A stretch of DNA of 64,000 bases from Nibrella saemangeumensis (GTDB lineage Bacteria > Bacteroidota > Bacteroidia > Cytophagales > Spirosomataceae). The DNA is taken from positions 186,001 through 250,000 of the forward strand of contig NZ_BAABHD010000021.1 in NCBI RefSeq assembly GCF_039541915.1, in the 5' to 3' direction. The notes under the pieces are model-generated. The model saw only the letters and a list, made by a program, of their open reading frames with translations. It had not been told where the DNA came from and searched no databases. This document shows, in pieces, positions 1 to 9,126 of the stretch (the first letter of the stretch is position 1; each line of letters opens with the position of its first letter). The translations under genes and the position numbers were made by a program.

Positions 1-2
1 TG

Positions 3-563
3 GTGATGGAGCATAGCTACGACGGCATTCAGGAACTCGACAATCCGACTCCGCCCTGGTTTATGTCGCTTTTCTACGGTACCATCGCTATTGGTGTGGT
101 CTACCTGATCTACTACCATGTTATTGATACCGACAGCCTGCAAATTGCGGAGTACACCCAGGAGGTAGCCATCGCCGAAAAGCAGCGCGAAGAATACATT
201 AAGAAGGTAGCCGGCAACATCAACGAAAATACGGTGACGATGGTGGCCGATGCCAAAGGCCTGGAATCCGGTAAAACGCTCTATACCCAGTATTGTGTAG
301 CCTGCCACGGCGAACAGGCCGAAGGAAAAGTTGGCCCGAACCTGACCGATGAGTACTGGCTGCATGGTGGTGACATCAAAGCCGTATTCCACTCCATCAC
401 CGAAGGGATACCCGACAAAGGGATGATCTCGTGGAAAAACCAGCTCAACCCGCTGCAAATCCAGCAGATCTCCAGCTTTGTGCTGTCACTGAAAGGCACC
501 AACCCCGCTAACGCCAAAGAACCGCAGGGAACCAAGGCAGGTGAGGAAGTAGCAGCCCGATAA
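3..563 (+). CDS. ccoP: cbb3-type cytochrome c oxidase subunit CcoP (5'-truncated by window)
   Basis: Membrane-anchored c-type cytochrome subunit that passes electrons to the CcoN/CcoO core of cbb3 oxidase. The reading frame is open to the window edge, so the N-terminus is probably missing. Visible part: the CcoP signature HSYDGIQELDNPTPPW near residues 4-19, one membrane helix (about 20-40), then a periplasmic mono-haem cytochrome c domain with CVACH (C98, C101, H102) and a candidate axial Met at M141 (KGMISW). Only one CxxCH is present, whereas proteobacterial CcoP has two; single-haem forms occur in Bacteroidota. ccoG follows after 55 bases. Family assignment is secure; the true start is not visible. 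Confidence 0.93.
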   Translation: MMEHSYDGIQELDNPTPPWFMSLFYGTIAIGVVYLIYYHVIDTDSLQIAEYTQEVAIAEKQREEYIKKVAGNINENTVTMVADAKGLESGKTLYTQYCVACHGEQAEGKVGPNLTDEYWLHGGDIKAVFHSITEGIPDKGMISWKNQLNPLQIQQISSFVLSLKGTNPANAKEPQGTKAGEEVAAR

Positions 564-618
564 AACAACATAGTACCTGAAATACCCACTCGACGTACCC
601 GATTAAATAAAGGAAATC

Positions 619-2025
619 ATGCAACCAAACGTTGCCTCTTATAAAGACACTTTCCGTGACCACCTGTCAAATGCCAGGGATAATGGTGATCGGAAGTGGC
701 TGCACCCACGGGTCATCAAAGGTCCACTGCACCGCTGGCGGACCGTGGTGGCCTGGGTGCTGCTGACGGCCCTGTTTACCGGACCTTTCCTGAGCTACGA
801 CGGCCACCCGCTGTTTCTGTTCAATGTCCTGGAGCGGCAGTTCATCGTCTTCGGAGTCACGTTCTGGCCGCAGGATTTCCACCTGGTGGCCATTGGGCTC
901 ATTACCTTCATTGTCTTCATCATCCTTTTTACGGTGGTGTACGGACGGGTATGGTGCGGCTGGGCCTGCCCCCAGACGATCTTTATGGAAATGGTATTCC
1001 GGAAGATCGAGATTTGGATCGAAGGCGATCACAACGCCCGGAAACGGCTCGATGCGGCTCCGTGGACAACGGATAAAGTCCTGAAGAAAACGGCCAAGCA
1101 TACCATCTTCTTCCTGATCGCGTTCGTCATCAGCAACACGTTTCTGGCCTATATCATCGGCAAAGATGCCCTGCTGGAAATCGTCACCGACAACCCGGCC
1201 AACCACCTCGGTGGCCTGGCATCGATCCTGATTTTCACCGGCGCATTTTACGTCGTGTTTGCCAAATTGAGGGAGATTGTCTGCATCACCATTTGCCCCT
1301 ACGGTCGTCTGCAGGGGGTGCTGCTGGACAAAAACTCGATCGTGGTCGCCTACGATGATGTGCGGGGTGAACCTCGCGGAAAGATCAAAAAGAACGAATC
1401 GCCGATTCAACTGAAAGGAGACTGCATCGACTGCGCCCTGTGTGTCCACGTCTGCCCGACGGGTATCGACATCCGTAACGGTACCCAACTGGAGTGTATC
1501 AACTGTACGGCCTGCATTGATGCCTGCGACAGTGTGATGGACAAAGTAGGGCGGCCGCGCGGCCTCATCCGGTATGACTCGCTGGCGGGTATTCAGGAGA
1601 AGAAGCCCCTGCGATTTACCGCCCGGATCAAAGCCTATAGCGCTGTACTGGTTGCGTTGATTGGGGTACTGGTCTTTTTGCTGGTCAGCCGCTCCGACGT
1701 GGAGACGACGTTGCTGCGGGCACCGGGGCAACTTTACCAGCGCGAAGCCAACGGCATGGTTTCTAACCTGTATACGATTGAAGTGGTGAATAAGACCTAC
1801 CGGTCTATGCCGGTACGGTTCCGGCTCAGCCGGCCCGACGCCACCATCCGGATGGTACAGCCACTGACAGCCGTACCGGCCAGCGATATGGCCAAAGGCG
1901 TGTTCTTTATTCTGCTGCCGGAAAAGAGTATCCAGGAAAGCAGCACAAAGTTAGAGCTGGAAGTAATTTCCGGCGATAAAGTTATTGAACGGTCAACAAC
2001 TACATTTTTAGGACCCGTAAATTAG
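619..2025 (+). CDS. ccoG: cytochrome c oxidase accessory protein CcoG (polyferredoxin)
   Basis: Membrane iron-sulfur protein of the CcoG/FixG/RdxA family needed for cbb3 oxidase maturation; a family member has been described as a cupric reductase feeding the copper site. The 468 residues show N-terminal membrane helices (about 41-60 and 88-109), the WCGWACPQT motif (C113, C117), two more helices (about 162-181, 198-217), an ICPYGR motif near 225, and two 4Fe-4S cysteine sets (C269/272/275/279 and C293/296/299/303). A further helix near 340-356 precedes a C-terminal Ig-like FixG_C domain. It sits between ccoP and ccoH, the usual order. Confidence 0.97.
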   Translation: MQPNVASYKDTFRDHLSNARDNGDRKWLHPRVIKGPLHRWRTVVAWVLLTALFTGPFLSYDGHPLFLFNVLERQFIVFGVTFWPQDFHLVAIGLITFIVFIILFTVVYGRVWCGWACPQTIFMEMVFRKIEIWIEGDHNARKRLDAAPWTTDKVLKKTAKHTIFFLIAFVISNTFLAYIIGKDALLEIVTDNPANHLGGLASILIFTGAFYVVFAKLREIVCITICPYGRLQGVLLDKNSIVVAYDDVRGEPRGKIKKNESPIQLKGDCIDCALCVHVCPTGIDIRNGTQLECINCTACIDACDSVMDKVGRPRGLIRYDSLAGIQEKKPLRFTARIKAYSAVLVALIGVLVFLLVSRSDVETTLLRAPGQLYQREANGMVSNLYTIEVVNKTYRSMPVRFRLSRPDATIRMVQPLTAVPASDMAKGVFFILLPEKSIQESSTKLELEVISGDKVIERSTTTFLGPVN

Positions 2026-2106
2026 CCTCCCCCTTTCTCGTGAGCGAGGAGATTACATGAAAAACCTGCCATTTAGCGCGGGGTGAGGCACAACTACAAC
2101 ATACTC

Positions 2107-2538
2107 ATGAACTGGGGAAAAGCCATCACGTTAACCTTCATTCTGTTTGCCGGATTCATCGGCGGAATGGTCACTTTAATGAGTCGTCAGCAGATAGACC
2201 TGGTCCGAGACGACTATTATCAGGACGAAATTCAGTACCAGCGTCAGATAGATAGGGTCAGTAACACGGCCCGCCTTAAAACACCAGTCACTATGGTTTA
2301 CCAACCGGAGCAACAGCAGGTCGCTTTTGTTCTCCCGGATACCATGCGTAAGGGAGAGATTACCTTCTACCGGCCTTCAGACCGCCGGCAGGACTTCCGT
2401 GTCTCCATCAGCCCTAACCGGACTACCCGACAGGTTGTATCCACCGCCCGGCTATCGAAAGGTCGCTGGCGCGTGCAGCTTAACTGGACCGACGGCCGGA
2501 GCGAGTATTATGCCGAACAGGAAGTCTACATTCAGTAA
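2107..2538 (+). CDS. ccoH: CcoH/FixH family cbb3 oxidase assembly protein
   Basis: Small membrane protein associated with assembly or stability of cbb3 oxidase. One N-terminal membrane helix (about residues 5-26) is followed by the characteristic DLVRDDYYQDEIQYQRQID segment and a periplasmic beta-rich domain. I take the ATG at 2107 (MNWGKAIT...), 143 residues, because family members begin with this MNWGK-like sequence; an in-frame GTG at 2083 would add eight non-conserved residues. Lies downstream of ccoG and 66 bases upstream of the TauE/SafE-like gene. Confidence 0.9.
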   Translation: MNWGKAITLTFILFAGFIGGMVTLMSRQQIDLVRDDYYQDEIQYQRQIDRVSNTARLKTPVTMVYQPEQQQVAFVLPDTMRKGEITFYRPSDRRQDFRVSISPNRTTRQVVSTARLSKGRWRVQLNWTDGRSEYYAEQEVYIQ

Positions 2539-2604
2539 TAACCGACAGCGGGCGGCCCTCGATCGCCAGGGTGCCAGCAAGGCTCTATCCAATTTAATAA
2601 AGCA

Positions 2605-3318
2605 ATGAACATCTGGTGGACAACTGCCGTTATGGCCGGCCTGGCCGGAAGCCTGCACTGCGTTGGTATGTGCGGCCCCCTGGCCATGGCTCTGCCCGTG
2701 GGGCGTTTGCCCCGCTACCAACGGGCAGGCGGTGTACTCCTGTATCATGCGGGCCGTATCTCAGCCTATGCCCTGCTGGGTCTGGTAACCGGTCTGCTGG
2801 GCCATGGTCTGCTGCTGGCGGGTATTCAGGGACCGGTGTCAATCGCGTCCGGTGTGCTGCTGCTGCTCTATACCCTCACCAACCGGACGCATCTGTACAA
2901 GCTACGGTCGAGCCGGGCGGTACGGTGGGTAACGGCTCCCATGACGCGGCTGCTGCAACACCCTACCCTGCTGAGTTTTACCAGCATGGGTTTTCTGAAC
3001 GGCCTGCTGCCCTGCGGCTTTGTGTACGTGGCGCTGGCCGGCGCCCTCAACAACCCAACTCCGCCCGACGGAGCCCTCTACATGATCCTGTTCGGGCTGG
3101 GTACCCTGCCCGCCCTGTTAGGCATTCGCTTTGCCCCCAGCCTGCTGCCCCCCGCGCTACGGCAGCGCCTGAGCCCGGTTTTACCCGTAGCCACAGCCCT
3201 GCTGGCGGTCTTCCTGATCGTCCGCGGCCTGACTCCCTACGCCCACACCCCGGCCACCCATTCACCGGCCGTAAACTCAACTTCTATTCCTGACTGCCAC
3301 GGCACCTTAGGGAATTGA
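2605..3318 (+). CDS. sulfite exporter TauE/SafE (UreH-like) family membrane protein
   Basis: Polytopic membrane protein of the UreH/heavy-metal-transport type regularly found at the end of cbb3 clusters, with a proposed role in copper handling (family knowledge, not shown here). The 237 residues hold about six hydrophobic segments and the diagnostic N-terminal GSLHCVGMCGPLAMALP (about residues 15-31) with two cysteines that could bind metal, plus a second GFLNGLLPCGFVYVAL repeat-like segment near 132-147. The Leu/Pro-rich end is typical. Likely the last gene of the cco operon. Confidence 0.85.
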   Translation: MNIWWTTAVMAGLAGSLHCVGMCGPLAMALPVGRLPRYQRAGGVLLYHAGRISAYALLGLVTGLLGHGLLLAGIQGPVSIASGVLLLLYTLTNRTHLYKLRSSRAVRWVTAPMTRLLQHPTLLSFTSMGFLNGLLPCGFVYVALAGALNNPTPPDGALYMILFGLGTLPALLGIRFAPSLLPPALRQRLSPVLPVATALLAVFLIVRGLTPYAHTPATHSPAVNSTSIPDCHGTLGN

Positions 3319-3344
3319 GTAACTTGCCGGCAAAATAGCCCCCT

Positions 3345-4310
3345 ATGAACGTTACTGCTTTTAGTATTAGTGACTACGAGAAACCAGCTCTCGACCGATT
3401 CAACCAGGGCCAACACACCATCCGGTACATCGCCGAACCCTTATCCATTGATTCCGTCGACCGCGCCAAAGGCTGCGATGCCGTGCTGATTTTTACCAAC
3501 GACGATGCATCCGCTCCCATTCTGAAACGATTGCACGAACACGGCGTGCGGTACCTGGTAACCCGCTCCACGGGCATGGACCACATCGACCGCCAGGCCG
3601 CCGATGCCTTAGGGATTCAGGTTGGTAATGTGCCGCGCTATTCACCCCATGCCATCGCCGAACATGCCGTAGCGCTCATGCTGGCCCTGAGCCGCCAGTT
3701 GCTGCGGGCCGACTACAACGTCAAACGCTTTGATTTCCGGCTGACCGAAAAACTGCTCGGCTTTGAGCTTAAGGGCAAGACAGCGGGTATTGTGGGCTGC
3801 GGCCATACCGGTGCGGCCGTTATCGATATTTTGCGCGGCTTTGGCTGCCGGGTGATTGCCTACGACGTCAGGCCCGAACAGGCCGCTCCTACCCGCGACC
3901 CCATCGACTTCGTTGACTTTCCGACGTTGCTGGCCGAGTCTGATATTGTCTCCATCCATGTGCCGCTGAATGAATCGACAAAAGGGTTATTTAACAACGA
4001 GCGGATTAGCCGGATGAAGCGGGGTGCCATGCTGATCAATACAGGGCGGGGTGGGGTACTGGATACACAGGATGCCATTGAGGCCCTCAAAGATGGGCAG
4101 TTAGGCTATTTAGGTATTGATGTGTATGAAAACGAACGGGGGCTTTTCTTTCAGGACCGGTCCCGCGAGCCCCGCGACCCCCTGCTGGAAGAACTGATGC
4201 AGCAGAATAACGTCATCATTACCGGCCATCAGGCGTTTCTGACCCGCGAGGCCGTCGACTCCATCAGCCGCCAGACCATTGAGCACCTGAATCGGTGGGC
4301 GAACGGTTGA
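3345..4310 (+). CDS. D-2-hydroxyacid dehydrogenase (D-lactate dehydrogenase-like)
   Basis: Cytosolic NAD-dependent enzyme reducing 2-keto acids, probably pyruvate to D-lactate. The 321 residues match the family length. Seen: STGMDHID near 75-82, nucleotide-binding GCGHTG at 151-156 with D174 downstream (YDVRP), and the catalytic triad R235 (TGRGG), E264 (YENERGLFF) and H295 (TGHQAFLT). The YENERGLFF stretch is closer to fermentative D-LDH (IdhA) than to phosphoglycerate dehydrogenase. It starts 26 bases after the cbb3 accessory gene and ends at a strong bidirectional terminator, so co-transcription with the cco genes is possible. Confidence 0.9.
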   Translation: MNVTAFSISDYEKPALDRFNQGQHTIRYIAEPLSIDSVDRAKGCDAVLIFTNDDASAPILKRLHEHGVRYLVTRSTGMDHIDRQAADALGIQVGNVPRYSPHAIAEHAVALMLALSRQLLRADYNVKRFDFRLTEKLLGFELKGKTAGIVGCGHTGAAVIDILRGFGCRVIAYDVRPEQAAPTRDPIDFVDFPTLLAESDIVSIHVPLNESTKGLFNNERISRMKRGAMLINTGRGGVLDTQDAIEALKDGQLGYLGIDVYENERGLFFQDRSREPRDPLLEELMQQNNVIITGHQAFLTREAVDSISRQTIEHLNRWANG

Positions 4311-4327
4311 GAAGACAACAGCAAAAT

Positions 4328-4372
4328 CCCGGCGGAAAGACAGGGTTTTCGCCATCCCGTCTTTCCGCCGGG
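4328..4372. terminator. bidirectional intrinsic terminator
   Basis: Perfect 14-bp arms (4328-4341 and 4359-4372, CCCGGCGGAAAGAC and its complement) lie between the convergent hydroxyacid dehydrogenase and thioredoxin-like genes. Flanking A/T-rich bases are short on both sides. Confidence 0.65.
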
Positions 4373-4392
4373 TCAAAAGAGAAGGCGGTATA

Positions 4393-4761
4393 TTATAAGC
4401 TAAGCCGGTTTGGTTCTATCGGATTCGGCACGGGTAAGGTATCGAGCCTCGGCTGAAGTTTTTCCAGTTGCTCAGCCAGCAGTTGCAGCAGTTCTGACCC
4501 TTCAATGGAGCCGGTATGCCGCCAGATTTCGTTTCCCTGCATAATCAGCACAAACGAAGGCAGCATCCGGACCCCAAAGCTGTTGACCACTTCGGGATGC
4601 GTGGATTCGTCGACGCGGGTAATTTTAACCGCGTCGCCCAGCACCGCCCCTACGCGTTCCAGCAACAGCTCCACATCCAGGGATAAGGACGATACCCTGG
4701 GCATAAATACCAACAACACGGCTGTTTTCGGCGGAATAAATAAAGGACGGTATACAGGCAT
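4393..4761 (-). CDS. thioredoxin-fold protein lacking the CxxC active site
   Basis: 122-residue protein with thioredoxin layout: a beta strand KTAVLLVFMP (11-20), a helix, a strand VKITRVDEST (44-53), HPEVVNSFGVRMLPSFVLIMQG (55-76) with the family cis-proline P67, then a strand and the C-terminal helix. The position where thioredoxins carry WCGPC reads MPRVSSLSLD, and the protein contains no cysteine at all, so it cannot act as a disulfide reductase. A structural or chaperone-like role is possible but unknown. It stands alone, facing the hydroxyacid dehydrogenase across a terminator. Confidence 0.8.
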   Translation of the reverse strand: MPVYRPLFIPPKTAVLLVFMPRVSSLSLDVELLLERVGAVLGDAVKITRVDESTHPEVVNSFGVRMLPSFVLIMQGNEIWRHTGSIEGSELLQLLAEQLEKLQPRLDTLPVPNPIEPNRLSL

Positions 4762-4928
4762 AGCAATAGGCTACTTAATCGACAGTAAAATTCTCCTTTT
4801 CCTGCCTTAGATTATATGACCTACGTCAGGTAGCCGTTTGATTAAAATCACCTGTCCCTGCGTAATGCGTTATATATTGCGGGTATATAGCTCAAAAACG
4901 TAAATTGCTACGCCTTGCGTGATTACGT

Positions 4929-6539
4929 ATGATCAAAGACTTTCTATCGGCAGCGCTGATAAATCCTTTATTTGAGCGCGCCAAGCACTTCATCGGCCTG
5001 CTCGACCGGGAGACAGACCAGTTCATCCAGGTTAATCCGGCCGGCTCCGACCTGTTCGGCTGCCGCGACATCGCTGAGTTCCTGCAGGAATCCGGCCACA
5101 ACGCGTCCTGCAATCCGTTTGGTCCCGGTAAGCTTGCCCAGATCAAAACGGCCCTGGAGCAGACCAGTCATTATTCCGAAGAGAGGGAGTTTCCCCGAAA
5201 AAGCGGGGCTTCCTTCTGGGGAAAACTGGAGGTTGACCCGTTTGAAGTAAACGGAAGACGCTATCTGCTCGTTCAGATCACCGACATCAACCACGCCCGG
5301 TCGGTAGAGCGCCGGCTGGAGCAGAGTTCACGGCAGTATGAAGCCGTGTTTACCAACGCGACCATCGGCATTGTGGTGTGCGACAAACGGGGTATCATGG
5401 TTTCGGCGAACCAGTTTGCTCATAACCAGTTTGGCTATTCGCCCGGCGAGTTGCAGGGGAAGTCGATTGACGCGCTGGTGCCATACACGGTGCTCCACCG
5501 CCACGAAGAACTCCGGGAGTCGTTCAACGCCAACCCCCAGGTACGAGCCATGGGACACGGCCGCGACCTGTACGCTAAACGCAAAGATGACTCGGTGTTT
5601 CCGGCCGAAGTGAGCCTGAGTTACTTTTACCAGGGTTCCGACCTGTACGTGGTGTCGTATATCCTGGACATCACCTTCAAGAAAGAAGCCGAACGGGCGC
5701 TGATCGAACAACGCAACAAAATTGCCCAGCTCAATATCGAACTGGAGCAGAAGGTAGCCGATCGCACCCACGCCCTGATGGCCACCCTGCACCAGCTGGA
5801 GGAGTCGAAAGATGAACTGACCAAAGCGCTGGCGGCCGAACGCGAACTCGGCGAGCTAAAATCCCGCTTTGTGTCTATGGCCTCGCACGAGTTCCGGACA
5901 CCCCTGAGCGCGGTGCTGACCTCGGCCTCGCTGATCGAAAAATACATCACCACCGAGCAGCAGGACAAACGGCAGAAACACATCCAGCGTATCAAATCGT
6001 CGGTAAACCACCTGAACGATATTCTCGAAGAGTTTTTGTCGGTGGGCCGGCTGGAAGAAGGCCGCGTCGAAGCCAACTGGACAACCTTCGATGTTACGGC
6101 GCTCATCAGCGACGTTGTAACCGATATGCAGGGCATGCTAAAGCCGGGTCAGACCATAAAAACGACGTTGGACTGTCCCCGGTCCGTTCGGCTGGATAAG
6201 TCGCTGCTGCGGAAGATTGTAATCAACCTTCTGTCCAATGCCATCAAATATTCCGGCGAAGATATGCGGATCGAGGTAACCGGCCGCTGTTCGGGTACTA
6301 CCACCCAACTGTCGATCCGTGACCGGGGCATTGGTATCTCCGAAGACGACCAGAAGCACCTGTTCGAACGGTTTTTCCGGGCCAAAAACGCCACCAATTT
6401 CCAGGGTACCGGCCTCGGCCTGCACATCGTGGCCAAATACGTGGAGCTGCTCAACGGCACCATCGAACTCAGCAGTGAACTAAACGAAGGCACACTTGTA
6501 ACCCTTACATTCCACCATGAAAACCATCCTGCTCATTGA
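4929..6539 (+). CDS. PAS-domain sensor histidine kinase (soluble)
   Basis: 536-residue kinase with no membrane segment, hence a cytosolic sensor. Domain order: a divergent PAS at about 10-120, a second PAS at about 135-255 (FTNATIGIVVCDKRGIM, then FGYSPGELQGKSID), a coiled coil at about 255-312, HisKA with the phospho-acceptor H320 (MASHEFRTPLSAVL), and HATPase_c with the N box (NLLSNAIKYS), DRGIGIS and GTGLGLHIV. It overlaps the next gene by 23 bases, so the two are translationally coupled and this is the probable cognate kinase of the CRP-type regulator. Confidence 0.95.
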   Translation: MIKDFLSAALINPLFERAKHFIGLLDRETDQFIQVNPAGSDLFGCRDIAEFLQESGHNASCNPFGPGKLAQIKTALEQTSHYSEEREFPRKSGASFWGKLEVDPFEVNGRRYLLVQITDINHARSVERRLEQSSRQYEAVFTNATIGIVVCDKRGIMVSANQFAHNQFGYSPGELQGKSIDALVPYTVLHRHEELRESFNANPQVRAMGHGRDLYAKRKDDSVFPAEVSLSYFYQGSDLYVVSYILDITFKKEAERALIEQRNKIAQLNIELEQKVADRTHALMATLHQLEESKDELTKALAAERELGELKSRFVSMASHEFRTPLSAVLTSASLIEKYITTEQQDKRQKHIQRIKSSVNHLNDILEEFLSVGRLEEGRVEANWTTFDVTALISDVVTDMQGMLKPGQTIKTTLDCPRSVRLDKSLLRKIVINLLSNAIKYSGEDMRIEVTGRCSGTTTQLSIRDRGIGISEDDQKHLFERFFRAKNATNFQGTGLGLHIVAKYVELLNGTIELSSELNEGTLVTLTFHHENHPAH

Positions 6540-7572
6540 AGATAACCCCGACATCCGGGAGAATACCGCCGAGATCCTCGAACTGGCCAATTATACGGTC
6601 ATCACGGCAGAAAACGGAAAAATAGGCGTCGAGAGGGCACTGGAAACCCGGCCCGACCTGGTTATCTGCGACATTATGATGCCGGTGCTGGACGGCTACG
6701 GCGTCCTCCATATCTTCAACCGTAACCCCGACCTCAACGGCATTCCGTTTATCTTCCTGACCGCCAAAACCGAACGCGCCGACCTGCGCAAAGGGATGGA
6801 AATGGGGGCCGACGACTACCTGACCAAGCCCTTCGACGAAATTGAACTGCTCAACGCCATTGAAGGCCGGCTGAAACGCTTCGAGCAGATGCGCCCGGCC
6901 TACGAACCCTCATCCGAAGGGTTGAACCAGTTTCTGGACGACGCCCGCGCCGTGACCGGCCTGGAGTCGCTGACGGTAGACCGGAAAACGCACCAGATCA
7001 AAAAAAAGCAGTTTGTGTACTCGGAAGGTGATGAGCCGTCGCGGCTGTTCTTCCTGAAAACCGGCCGGGTCAAAACGTATAAAACCAACGCCGACGGCAA
7101 AGAACTCATTACCGGTCTGTACCAGGCCGGCGATTTCTTCGGCTACGTCAGCCTGCTGGAGCAGACCGACCATACTGATACGGCCGTAACGCTGGAAGAC
7201 TCGGAGCTGATTTATATCCCCAAAGAAACCTTCATGGACCTGATGACCCGCGACCCGGAGGTAGCCAAGCGGTTTGTGCAGTTGCTGGCCAACCGGGTTA
7301 CCGAGCGTGAGCAGCAGTTGCTGGGCATGGCTTATAACTCCCTCCGCCGGCGCGTGGCCGACACCCTGCTGAACCTGCATAACCGGGCAGCATCATCGGG
7401 CAACGCAGCAGCCATTCAGCTCTCCCGCGACGATCTGGCGTCCATTGTCGGTACCGCCACCGAATCCCTTATCCGGACCCTCAGCGAGTTCAAGCAGGAC
7501 GGCCTCATTGAGATCGCCGACGGCAACATCCGGGTCAAGAATCCGGAGCGGCTGAAGCAGATGCGAGTATAA
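6517..7572 (+). CDS. hybrid response regulator: receiver + cyclic-nucleotide-binding + Crp HTH
   Basis: 351-residue transcription regulator. Residues 1-120 form a CheY-like receiver (acidic D9, phospho-acceptor D52 in VICDIMMP, K104 in LTKPF). Residues about 150-265 form a cNMP-binding beta-roll (YSEGDEPSRLFFLKTGRVKT then GDFFGYVSLLE). Residues about 285-345 hold a Crp-family helix-turn-helix (LSRDDLASIVGTATESLIR). No cysteine cluster for an FNR-type Fe-S centre is seen. The start lies inside the 3' end of the PAS kinase gene, so phosphorylation by that kinase is the natural model, combining phospho-signalling with a CRP/FNR-like output. Confidence 0.94.
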   Translation: MKTILLIEDNPDIRENTAEILELANYTVITAENGKIGVERALETRPDLVICDIMMPVLDGYGVLHIFNRNPDLNGIPFIFLTAKTERADLRKGMEMGADDYLTKPFDEIELLNAIEGRLKRFEQMRPAYEPSSEGLNQFLDDARAVTGLESLTVDRKTHQIKKKQFVYSEGDEPSRLFFLKTGRVKTYKTNADGKELITGLYQAGDFFGYVSLLEQTDHTDTAVTLEDSELIYIPKETFMDLMTRDPEVAKRFVQLLANRVTEREQQLLGMAYNSLRRRVADTLLNLHNRAASSGNAAAIQLSRDDLASIVGTATESLIRTLSEFKQDGLIEIADGNIRVKNPERLKQMRV

Positions 7573-7601
7573 AAAGAGCGGGCCGGCGGCCCGCTCTTTT
7601 T
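7571..7601. terminator. bidirectional intrinsic terminator
   Basis: A 14-bp perfect stem (7571-7584 with 7588-7601, AAAAAGAGCGGGCC) and a 3-base loop, with A-run on one side and T-run on the other. It separates the convergent CRP-hybrid regulator and NarL-type regulator genes. Confidence 0.85.
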
Positions 7602-8265
7602 ACATTAAGTTGTTCTTGAACGCGTACGCCACCATGCCGGCGGTGTTTTTGGTGCCGGTTTTTTCGAGAATGCGCAGGCGGTGGCCCTCTACGGTGCGGG
7701 GGCTGAGAAAGATCTTTTCGCTGATCTCCTGCGTCGAGAGCCCTTCGCAGATGAGCTTTAATACTTCTTTTTCCCGCTCCGACAGCACCACCTTGCCGTT
7801 GTACAGGCCCGCGTTGGGACTGGGCTTCACCACCGTGGTTTTGTTAGTCATCTTGCGGAGCATCGCCTTCGAAACGAATTCGTTCAGGTAAACGCCTTCG
7901 TCCATGACCTTCCGCACGGCCAGCTCCACCTCGTCGGGGTCAGAATCTTTCAGCAGATAGCCACTCACGCCCTTCTCCAGCAGGTGCAGCACCATGCGGT
8001 CTTCGTCGTGCATGGTCAGCACCACAATCTTGATGAGGGGGTAGTTGTCGCGGAGATAATCGGCGGTGGCGGTGCCGTCGAGCACAGGCATTTGCAGGTC
8101 GAGCAGCACCACATCGGGAACACGGCGGGGAATTTTGTCGATAAACTCCTGCCCGTTGCTGGCTTCCAGCACCAGCTCAAAATCGGGTACCTGGCTTAAG
8201 ATGGTCGCCATACCCCGCCGAAAGAGGTTATGGTCGTCGACCAAAGCCAATTTTATTTTTCTCAT
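7600..8265 (-). CDS. NarL/LuxR-family response regulator
   Basis: 221-residue DNA-binding regulator. The receiver at residues 1-120 has the acidic pair DD (10-11), phospho-acceptor D56 (VVLLDLQMPVLDG) and the LLKD lysine. The C-terminal LuxR helix-turn-helix at about 150-215 reads LSEREKEVLKLICEGLSTQE... then SPRTVEGHR. It lies 45 bases downstream of the HisKA_3 kinase on the same strand, so the two form a conventional two-component pair. Confidence 0.96.
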   Translation of the reverse strand: MRKIKLALVDDHNLFRRGMATILSQVPDFELVLEASNGQEFIDKIPRRVPDVVLLDLQMPVLDGTATADYLRDNYPLIKIVVLTMHDEDRMVLHLLEKGVSGYLLKDSDPDEVELAVRKVMDEGVYLNEFVSKAMLRKMTNKTTVVKPSPNAGLYNGKVVLSEREKEVLKLICEGLSTQEISEKIFLSPRTVEGHRLRILEKTGTKNTAGMVAYAFKNNLM

Positions 8266-8310
8266 AGCTCAAAAAGGTTTCTGGTTAGGCTCATACGAGC
8301 AGAGAGGAAT

Positions 8311-9126
8311 TTACACCAATTCAGGCTCCGGCTCGGACTGGGGCAGCGGCACCTGCACATAAATTTTTGATCCGCGGCCGGGTGCCACATCAAAGGTAAC
8401 GTGGCCGTCGACCACACTCAGCCGGCTTTCGATATTCCGCAGACCCAGCCCCCGGTCTCTGTCTTTCATTACATCATCGAAATCAAAGCCATGTCCGTTG
8501 TCAACTACCGACAGGCGTACCTCATTTTCCTGACAAAACAACTGAATCGTGATCTGCGTAGCCCTCGCGTGTTTAATGCCGTTATTAACCAGCTCCTGCG
8601 CAATACGGTACAGCATGACTTCCATTGGAGAGGTTAAGTTATCTAAAGTTGCGTTACATTCCAACTGAATGTGAATGTCTCCGTCGGTTGTTTTTTCGAT
8701 GAGTTCCTCCAGGGCGGCTACCAGCCCGAACCGGTCGAGGGTGGTGGGTACCAGATCGCGGCTGATGCGCCGGACATTGCTCATGGTTTCGTCGAGCAGG
8801 GAGCGGGTGCGCTGCAGCAGTAAACTGGCCGGTACATTGTCGGTTAGTTTGCGGTCCAGTTGATTCAGGCTCATTTTGGTCACCGACAGCATGGTGCCGA
8901 TCTCGTCGTGGAGGTCGCGGGCCAGCCGCCGGCGTTCCTGCTCCTGCCCCTGAAAAGTGGCCGCCATCAGCTCCCGGCGATATTTCTCCTGCAGTTCTTT
9001 CAGGGCCAACTGCTGCTTTACCTGCTTCTGCTGGTAATAAGCCACGAACACGACAATAAAGATTGCCATCATCAGCAACAACGCCGTTCCGAGCGCCAGG
9101 TATAGTCGAAAGGTATTCGCGTCCAC
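8311..9126 (-). CDS. NarX/DegS-type sensor histidine kinase (HisKA_3)
   Basis: 271-residue kinase with one N-terminal membrane helix (about 8-31) and essentially no periplasmic sensor domain. A coiled coil (32-60) leads to the HisKA_3 phospho-acceptor H73 (RDLHDEIGTMLS). HATPase_c follows with a DNGHGFDF box and RGLGLRNIESR. The lack of a sensing domain suggests it reads a partner protein; the 7-TM gene 145 bases upstream on the same strand is a candidate (inference). It is followed by its response regulator. Confidence 0.94.
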   Translation of the reverse strand: MDANTFRLYLALGTALLLMMAIFIVVFVAYYQQKQVKQQLALKELQEKYRRELMAATFQGQEQERRRLARDLHDEIGTMLSVTKMSLNQLDRKLTDNVPASLLLQRTRSLLDETMSNVRRISRDLVPTTLDRFGLVAALEELIEKTTDGDIHIQLECNATLDNLTSPMEVMLYRIAQELVNNGIKHARATQITIQLFCQENEVRLSVVDNGHGFDFDDVMKDRDRGLGLRNIESRLSVVDGHVTFDVAPGRGSKIYVQVPLPQSEPEPELV

